A DNA stretch of 64,000 nt from JAFCUW01 sp049898325 (lineage in GTDB: Bacteria; Pseudomonadota; Gammaproteobacteria; Burkholderiales; Burkholderiaceae_D), in the NCBI RefSeq assembly GCF_049898325.1, contig NZ_JAFCXL010000006.1:186001-250000 (forward strand), given 5' to 3'. Below the pieces are notes generated by a model that made no database searches, had not been told where the DNA came from, and worked only from the letters and a program-made list of their open reading frames with translations. Both the position numbers and the translations under genes were made by a program. Shown in pieces: positions 58,561 to 64,000 of the stretch (positions are counted from its first letter, which is position 1; every line of letters begins with the position of its first letter).

Positions 58561-58764
58561 TCAGCGCGCTACGGCGCGGGCGGCGCGCTGCTCGCGCGTC
58601 AGGCGGGGACGCACCATCAGGACGGCGGCCTTGGCCATGCCGCTGAGCAGCGGCTTGAAAAACACGCCGATGCCGGCAAGGGCGGAGACGGCCAGCATCA
58701 CACTGACGATGGGCATCACGGGGACGCCGGCTACAGATTGAAACATACTTGAGGTGAACGACAC
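58561..58764 (-). CDS. Small predicted membrane protein, unknown function
   Basis: The product is 67 aa from the GTG at 58764, with GGA 6 bases upstream; an ATG at 58746 would give 61 aa. One hydrophobic segment (PVMPIVSVMLAVSALAGIGV) is followed by a basic tail ending LTREQRAARAVAR. I recognise no family. It is bounded by a shared terminator and a divergent LysR gene, which supports it being a real gene. Confidence 0.6.
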   Translation of the reverse strand: MSFTSSMFQSVAGVPVMPIVSVMLAVSALAGIGVFFKPLLSGMAKAAVLMVRPRLTREQRAARAVAR

Positions 58765-58924
58765 GGGATTTCCAATGAATTTAGCTTACTATGAGCAAAC
58801 TATAGTGCAACGCAACATATAAATCTAATTCCAATTACCAATACCGATTATACGAATGCTGAATGGATGATGTATATTGACATCAACATGTTGGCTGCAT
58901 GAACCTACCCCACCAGACCCCGCC

Positions 58925-59884
58925 ATGAGCTTTCTCACCCTCGACCTGAACCTGCTGCGCGTCTTTGACGCCGTCATGACGGAACAGAACCTGACACGCG
59001 CCGCCGGCCACCTGGCCATGACCCAGCCGGCGGTGTCGAACGCCATCAAGCGCTTGCGCGAAAGTCTCGGCGACGATTTATTGATCCGCACGGCGTATGG
59101 CGTCAAGCCGACTCCGCGCGCCGAACAGTTGTGGCCGGCCGTGCGGCAAGCGCTGGCGGGGCTGGAAGCGGCGGTCGCGCCCGGTACCTTCGATGTGTCG
59201 AAAGCGAACACGACGTTTCGGATGGCGATGGCCGACGCCACCGCCGCCTTCTGGCTGCCCTCGCTGATGCGCGCCATCGAAAGCGAGGCGCCCGGCGTCA
59301 CCGTGCGCATGGTGCCCCTGACCACGCGCGAACCGCGGCCCATGTTGCTGCGCGGCGACATCGACCTGGCCGTCGGCTTTTTTCCCGGGGTGGCGGCACA
59401 ATTGTCGTCCGACACCAGCTCGCCCATCCGCCACGAACGCCTGTACTCGGGCCGCTACGTGTGTGTGATGCGCAAGCACCATCCGCTGGCCAGGCAGGAA
59501 CTGACGCTGGACCGCTACGTGGCCGCCAACCATTTATTGGTCAGCTTTTCCGGCCGCGCCCACGGTTTGACGGACGAGGCGCTGGCCCAGCTGGGCCGCG
59601 AACGGCGCATCCTGTTAACAGTGAACCAGTTTTTCACGGCCGGCCGCGTCGTCGCCAATTCCGACCTGATCACCGTCCTGCCCAAGCACCTGATCGCCTC
59701 GACGGGCACGGCCGACGCACTGGTCTGGCGTGAACTGCCGTTCACCCTGCCGGCAGTGCATATCGACATGCTGTGGCACGAGCGCGACGCCCGCAGCCCC
59801 GCGCACACCTGGCTGCGCAAGCATTTCGAGACGATGGATTTGATGATGTCGCCGGCCCACAAGAGCCACAGCACGGTCGAATAG
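58925..59884 (+). CDS. LysR-family transcriptional regulator
   Basis: The product is 319 aa from the ATG at 58925. The N-terminal HTH is LDLNLLRVFDAVMTEQNLTRAAGHLAMTQPAVSNAIKRLRESLGDDLLIRT, typical of the NodD/PcpR-like LysR group. The inducer-binding domain begins about residue 95. The target is not clear; the only close divergent gene is the small membrane protein. An AT-rich stretch at 58780-58880 holds the likely promoter. Confidence 0.93.
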   Translation: MSFLTLDLNLLRVFDAVMTEQNLTRAAGHLAMTQPAVSNAIKRLRESLGDDLLIRTAYGVKPTPRAEQLWPAVRQALAGLEAAVAPGTFDVSKANTTFRMAMADATAAFWLPSLMRAIESEAPGVTVRMVPLTTREPRPMLLRGDIDLAVGFFPGVAAQLSSDTSSPIRHERLYSGRYVCVMRKHHPLARQELTLDRYVAANHLLVSFSGRAHGLTDEALAQLGRERRILLTVNQFFTAGRVVANSDLITVLPKHLIASTGTADALVWRELPFTLPAVHIDMLWHERDARSPAHTWLRKHFETMDLMMSPAHKSHSTVE

Positions 59885-59887
59885 ACG

Positions 59888-60343
59888 CTAGCGTATCGGC
59901 AATTTGGTGGTGTTTTTGACTTCTTCCATCACCGCATAGGTGTGCGTCTCGCGCACGCCTTTCTGCAGCAAGGTTTTGCCCAGAAACTCGCGGTAGGCCG
60001 CCATGTCCTTCACGCGCGCCTTGACCAGGTAGTCGAAACCGCCCGCCACCATGTGGCACTCGAGCACCTCGGGAATGAGTTGCACGCTGTTTTTAAAGGC
60101 GTCGAACACTTCCGGGGTGGTGCGGTCCAACACCACTTCGATGAACACCAGCAAGGACACGTCCAGCAATTGGGGATTGAGCTGGGCCGTGTAACCCATG
60201 ATGTAACCGGACTCGTGCAACTTGCGCACCCGCTCGAGGCAGGCGGCCGGCGACAGGTTGACCCGCGCGGCCAGTTCGACGTTGCTGATGCGCCCGTCAT
60301 TTTGCAGTTCGGCCAGGATTTTCTTGCTGATCTTGTCAAGCAT
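59888..60343 (-). CDS. Lrp/AsnC-family regulator, PutR-like
   Basis: The product is 151 aa from the ATG at 60343, with GGGGGA 7 bases upstream. HTH: LDKISKKILAELQNDGRISNVELAARVNLSPAACLERVRKL. RAM domain: ECHMVAGGFDYLVKARVKDMAAYREFLG. It is divergent from putA, the standard position for PutR-type Lrp activators of proline catabolism in bacteria whose PutA lacks a DNA-binding domain. The PutA here lacks that domain, which makes this role likely. Confidence 0.92.
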   Translation of the reverse strand: MLDKISKKILAELQNDGRISNVELAARVNLSPAACLERVRKLHESGYIMGYTAQLNPQLLDVSLLVFIEVVLDRTTPEVFDAFKNSVQLIPEVLECHMVAGGFDYLVKARVKDMAAYREFLGKTLLQKGVRETHTYAVMEEVKNTTKLPIR

Positions 60344-60369
60344 GACTTCGTCCCCCAGAATAAATTTTA

Positions 60370-60392
60370 TTTGGTCAAATTGTCTCACCAAA
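60370..60392. promoter_or_regulatory. Dyad 1 in the lrp-putA region, candidate operator
   Basis: TTTGGT (60370-60375) and ACCAAA (60387-60392) are exact reverse complements with 11 bases between them. The spacing fits an Lrp-type dimer site. It starts 26 bases upstream of the lrp ATG. Confidence 0.45.
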
Positions 60393-60407
60393 AACTATCT
60401 ATTGCTA

Positions 60408-60421
60408 GTATTCCCTAATAC
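60408..60421. promoter_or_regulatory. Dyad 2 in the lrp-putA region, candidate operator
   Basis: GTATT (60408-60412) and AATAC (60417-60421) are reverse complements around CCCT, 36 bases centre-to-centre from dyad 1. It lies in the AT-rich part of the putA promoter region. Confidence 0.35.
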
Positions 60422-60591
60422 CACAATTAATCCAGAAGAAATCCCACTACAATCGAATCAATCTTTTGGGCGCCCAACTCCGCGCATTTGCCATCAGCAG
60501 ATGGTCCGATGGGGGCCGTGCGGGCGCCGCGTCGCCTGCTGCCGCCGGCCATCGACAGCCTATTTCCTCCCTTGCACATAAAGAGTCCTCC

Positions 60592-63500
60592 ATGAATATT
60601 GCCGCATCCTCCGACCTGTCGCAGTTGCCGTTTGCCGCCCTGCTCGCTGAAATCAAGCCGCCCCAGTCGATGCTGCGGGCCGCCATCACCGCCGCTTACC
60701 GCCGCGACGAGGCGAGCGCCGTGCAATGGCTGCTGGCCCAGGGCGCGCGCGCCAATGCCGACGCCGCGTCACTGGCGCGCCGCCTGGTCGAGCAAGTGCG
60801 GGCCAAGCGCACGCGGGCATCCGGTGTGGACGCGCTCATGCATGAATTTTCCCTGTCGTCGGAAGAAGGGGTCGCCCTGATGTGCCTGGCCGAAGCCTTA
60901 CTGCGCATTCCCGACAGCGCCACCGCCGACCGCTTGATTGCCGACAAAATCAGCAAGGGCGACTGGCGCAAGCACCTAGGCGAGTCGCCGTCCCTGTTCG
61001 TCAATGCCGCCACCTGGGGCCTGTTGATCACCGGTAAGCTGGTGGGCACCAGCAGCGAGCAGGGCCTGGGTTCGGCCTTAACCAAGCTGATCGGCAAGGG
61101 CGGCGAACCGCTGATCCGCAAGGGCGTCGACCTGGCCATGCGCATGCTGGGCAACCAGTTCGTCACCGGCCAGACGATCGACGAAGCGCTGAAAAACAGC
61201 CGCCCCAACGAGGCGCGCGGCTACCGCTATTCCTACGACATGCTGGGCGAAGCGGCGCTGACGGAAGCGGACGCGCAAGCCTATTACCAGTCCTACGAAA
61301 CGGCCATCCACGCCATCGGCCGCGCCTCGAACGGCCGCGGCATCAACGACGGCCCCGGCATTTCCATCAAGCTCTCGGCCCTGCACCCCCGCTACAGCCG
61401 CGCCCAGCACGCGCGCGTGATGAACGAATTGTTGCCCCGTGTGCGAGCGCTGGTGCTGCTGGCCAAGCAATACAATATCGGCATCAATATCGACGCGGAA
61501 GAAGCGGAACGGCTGGAAATATCGCTCGACATGATGGAAGCGATGGCCTTCGATCCCGCGCTGGCCGGCTTCGACGGCATCGGCTTCGTGGTGCAAGCCT
61601 ATCAAAAACGCTGCCCCTTCGTGATCGATTTCCTGGTCGACCTGGCCCAGCGCAGCGGCCGCAAATTCATGGTGCGCCTGGTCAAGGGGGCCTATTGGGA
61701 TGCTGAAATCAAGCGCGCCCAGGTCGATGGCATGCTCGGTTTCCCCGTCTACACGCGCAAAGTCTATACCGACGTCAGCTATCTGACCTGCGCCCGCAAA
61801 CTGTTGTCGGCCGCCGATTGCCTGTACCCGCAATTTGCCACCCACAATGCCCATTCGCTGGCCGTCATCTATAGCTGGGCGAAGGCGGACGGCATCAGCA
61901 ATTACGAATTCCAGTGCCTGCACGGCATGGGGGAAACCCTGTACGACCAGGTGGTGGGCGTCGAACACCTCGACAAGGCCTGCCGCATTTATGCGCCGGT
62001 GGGCTCGCATGAAACCCTGCTGGCCTACCTGGTGCGGCGCCTGCTGGAAAACGGCGCCAATTCCTCGTTCGTCAACCAGATCGTCGATCCGCAAGTGTCG
62101 ATCGCCACGCTGATCGCCGATCCGCTCGAGACCGCCGCCGCCCTGCAAGGCAGAGCGCACCCGGGCATCGCCCTGCCGCGCCAGCTGTTCGGCGCCGAAC
62201 GGCGCAATTCGGCCGGCCTCGATCTGACGGACGAAAACGTGCTCACGTCGCTGGCGAGCGCCTTGAGTACACCGCGCAGCTATGCGGCGGCGCCCTTGAT
62301 CGGTGCCGGCGCGGCGCCCACCGGTGCGCCGCCGCGCGCCGTGTGCAATCCCGCTTTCCACGCCGACGTGGTCGGCACCGTGGAGGACGCCAGCGCCGAG
62401 CAGGTCGAGGCCGCCCTGGCCGCCGCCGCCGCCGCCGCCGCCGCCTGGCAGGCGCACAGCCCGGCGACGCGCGCGGCGATGCTGGCGCGGGTGGCCGACC
62501 TGTTCGAAAGCCATTGCCCGGAACTGATGGCGCTGGCCGTGCGCGAGGCGGGAAAATCGCTGCCCAATGCCATCGCCGAGGTGCGCGAAGCGGTCGATTT
62601 CCTCCGTTATTACGCCCAGCAGGCGGCCACCAGCGCGCCGGCGACGGCGCTGGGGCCGGTGGTGTGCATCAGCCCATGGAATTTCCCGCTGGCGATTTTT
62701 ACGGGCCAGGTGGCGGCCGCGCTGGTGGCCGGCAACGTGGTGCTGGCCAAGCCGGCCGAGCAGACCCCCCTGATCGCCCACCGGGCCGTGCAATTGTTCC
62801 ATGAAGGCGGCGTGCCGCTGGCGGCGCTGCAACTGCTACCCGGCCGCGGCGACGTGGTGGGCGCCGCCCTGACGGCCGACGCGCGCATCAAGGGGGTGAT
62901 TTTTACCGGTTCCACGGAAGTGGCGCAACTGATCAACCGCACCCTGGCGGCGCGCGCGATCGCCGAACACGGAGAAATCGCCCTGATTGCCGAGACGGGC
63001 GGCCAGAATGCCCTGATCGTCGATTCCTCGGCCCTGCCGGAACAGGTGGTGCAGGACGCCCTCAGTTCCGCGTTCGACAGCGCCGGCCAGCGCTGTTCGG
63101 CGCTGCGCGTGCTGTTCTTGCAGGAAGAAATCGCCGACAAGACCTTGCGCATGCTCAAGGGCGCCATGCAGGAATTGCGCGTGGGCGTGCCGGACCGGCT
63201 GGCCATCGATATCGGCCCCGTCATCGACGCCGAAGCGCGCGACAATTTATTGGCCCACATCGCGCGCCTGACAGCGACGGCAAAATCGCATTATTCGCTC
63301 GAGCTGCCCGCCAGCCTGACGCAGAACGGCACCTTCGTGGCGCCCACCGTGCTGGAAATCGGCTCGCTGGCCGAATTGACGAAGGAAGTGTTCGGTCCCG
63401 TGCTGCACGTGATCCGCTACCGCCGCGCCGACCTGGCGCAACTGGTCGAGGCCATCAATACCAGCGGTTTCGGCCTGACCCTGGGGGTCCATTCCCGGAT

Positions 63501-64000
63501 CGATGAAACCATCGACTTTATTACCCAGCGGGCCCACGTGGGCAATATCTACGTCAATCGCAACATCGTCGGCGCCGTGGTGGGGGTGCAGCCGTTTGGC
63601 GGCGAAGGCAAATCGGGCACCGGTCCCAAGGCGGGCGGTCCGCTCTACCTGAAGCGCCTGCAAGTGGCGGCGCCCGAACCGGAACTGGACGTCCCCCGTG
63701 CGCCTTCGGCGTCGCTGGGCCTGATGACGGTGCTGGGCGACTGGGCGCGGAGCAATCAGCATGGGGGCCTGGACGCGTTGATTGCGCAATATCAAAGCGC
63801 AAGCCTGCAGGGCGTCACGCTCACCTTGCCCGGTCCGACGGGCGAACGCAATACGCTCGCCTTTGCCCAGCGCGGTTTGGTGCTGTGTGCGGCCAGCGAT
63901 GTGGCGGTGCTGCTCAACCAGCTCGCTGCTGTGTTTGCCACGGGCAACCGCGCGCTGGTGCTCGATGCGCGCTTGCTGGCCGGCTTGCCGGCGGCCGTGC
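60592..64000 (+). CDS. putA: Bifunctional proline dehydrogenase / P5C dehydrogenase PutA, cut by window end
   Basis: About 1136 codons are present and the frame is still open at the last base. The N-terminus goes straight into the domain-II arm (PPQSMLRAAITAAYRRDE) without the ribbon-helix-helix domain of E. coli PutA. The proline dehydrogenase barrel has GISIKLSALHPRY and RLVKGAYWDAEIKRAQ. A poly-alanine stretch lies near residues 608-620. The aldehyde dehydrogenase part (from about 584) has SPWNFPLAIFTGQ, the base Glu801 (ETGGQN) and the nucleophile Cys835 (GQRCSALR). It oxidises proline to glutamate. Confidence 0.97.
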   Translation, partial: MNIAASSDLSQLPFAALLAEIKPPQSMLRAAITAAYRRDEASAVQWLLAQGARANADAASLARRLVEQVRAKRTRASGVDALMHEFSLSSEEGVALMCLAEALLRIPDSATADRLIADKISKGDWRKHLGESPSLFVNAATWGLLITGKLVGTSSEQGLGSALTKLIGKGGEPLIRKGVDLAMRMLGNQFVTGQTIDEALKNSRPNEARGYRYSYDMLGEAALTEADAQAYYQSYETAIHAIGRASNGRGINDGPGISIKLSALHPRYSRAQHARVMNELLPRVRALVLLAKQYNIGINIDAEEAERLEISLDMMEAMAFDPALAGFDGIGFVVQAYQKRCPFVIDFLVDLAQRSGRKFMVRLVKGAYWDAEIKRAQVDGMLGFPVYTRKVYTDVSYLTCARKLLSAADCLYPQFATHNAHSLAVIYSWAKADGISNYEFQCLHGMGETLYDQVVGVEHLDKACRIYAPVGSHETLLAYLVRRLLENGANSSFVNQIVDPQVSIATLIADPLETAAALQGRAHPGIALPRQLFGAERRNSAGLDLTDENVLTSLASALSTPRSYAAAPLIGAGAAPTGAPPRAVCNPAFHADVVGTVEDASAEQVEAALAAAAAAAAAWQAHSPATRAAMLARVADLFESHCPELMALAVREAGKSLPNAIAEVREAVDFLRYYAQQAATSAPATALGPVVCISPWNFPLAIFTGQVAAALVAGNVVLAKPAEQTPLIAHRAVQLFHEGGVPLAALQLLPGRGDVVGAALTADARIKGVIFTGSTEVAQLINRTLAARAIAEHGEIALIAETGGQNALIVDSSALPEQVVQDALSSAFDSAGQRCSALRVLFLQEEIADKTLRMLKGAMQELRVGVPDRLAIDIGPVIDAEARDNLLAHIARLTATAKSHYSLELPASLTQNGTFVAPTVLEIGSLAELTKEVFGPVLHVIRYRRADLAQLVEAINTSGFGLTLGVHSRIDETIDFITQRAHVGNIYVNRNIVGAVVGVQPFGGEGKSGTGPKAGGPLYLKRLQVAAPEPELDVPRAPSASLGLMTVLGDWARSNQHGGLDALIAQYQSASLQGVTLTLPGPTGERNTLAFAQRGLVLCAASDVAVLLNQLAAVFATGNRALVLDARLLAGLPAAV

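Noticed and set aside
62405..62450. Poly-GCC stretch in putA as a mobile or unstable element
   Set aside because: It encodes a short alanine run in the linker before the aldehyde dehydrogenase domain, common in high-GC genes; it is too short to call special.
1..64000. tRNA, rRNA, CRISPR, integrase or transposase genes
   Set aside because: I looked for cloverleaf ends, direct-repeat arrays and recombinase motifs on both strands and found none I could support; without a covariance search, small RNAs cannot be excluded.

Overview
The window is one continuous stretch of GC-rich chromosome (about two-thirds G+C by eye). It looks like a betaproteobacterium of the family Oxalobacteraceae (Massilia/Janthinobacterium/Duganella type). 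This rests on gene content and order: lppC-yraN-diaA-dolP, a DUF493-lipB-lipA cluster, an fds-type soluble formate dehydrogenase operon, and DUF3034, DUF6279 and FecR/DUF6600 proteins. I assign it to family level only. I found no rRNA, tRNA, CRISPR array, prophage or insertion sequence. The first gene (lppC) and the last gene (putA) are cut by the window ends.

Layout. 1-2.9 kb: envelope maintenance genes lppC-yraN-diaA-dolP and a membrane-anchored thioredoxin, then a convergent DUF3034 protein. 4.0-6.2 kb: an ECF sigma/anti-sigma pair, and a minus-strand PaaI thioesterase followed by an exported truncated haemoglobin. 6.4-14.8 kb: a giant alpha-2-macroglobulin with an intact thioester motif, translationally coupled to penicillin-binding protein 1C. 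14.8-18 kb: a zinc-ribbon membrane protein and a Suv3-like helicase. 18-25 kb: a ModE/PBP-like regulator divergent from a complete fdsGBA-fdhD-fdsD operon for cysteine-dependent, NAD-linked formate oxidation. A perfect inverted repeat sits in the shared promoter region. 25-30.5 kb: lipoate synthesis (DUF493-lipB-lipA), a FecR/DUF6600 protein with a long glutamine tract, a LysE-type exporter and an HU protein.

30.6-44.8 kb: an orphan BrnA-like antitoxin, a DUF808 membrane protein, a TonB-dependent receptor, a catalase-like protein, two alpha/beta hydrolases (one apparently lacking its catalytic serine), an SNF2/SWIM helicase, a YitT permease-like protein, a PAP2 phosphatase fused to autotransporter-type repeats, and an FKBP lipoprotein. 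44.8-48.2 kb: a small divergent ter stress module (TerA-like, TerD, TerD-VWA). 48.2-51.3 kb: a three-gene sulfur-relay-like module (SoxYZ-like carrier, metallo-hydrolase, FccB-like flavoprotein). 51.4-58.5 kb: UDP-GlcNAc synthesis (glmS and glmU), with an Lrp regulator divergent from glmS across an array of phased TGAAA motifs, then a DUF6279 lipoprotein, rsmD, coaD, a YfhL-type ferredoxin and a chalcone-isomerase-fold protein. 58.5-64 kb: a small membrane protein, a LysR regulator, and an Lrp-type regulator divergent from putA.

Most of the window is housekeeping or envelope biology. The best candidates for something less described are the SoxYZ/hydrolase/FccB module without a partner dehydrogenase, the PAP2-autotransporter-repeat fusion, the nucleophile-less hydrolase, the ter module, and several operator-like DNA structures: the fds dyad, the glmS-lrp phased array, the lrp-putA dyads and an AT-rich imperfect palindrome.
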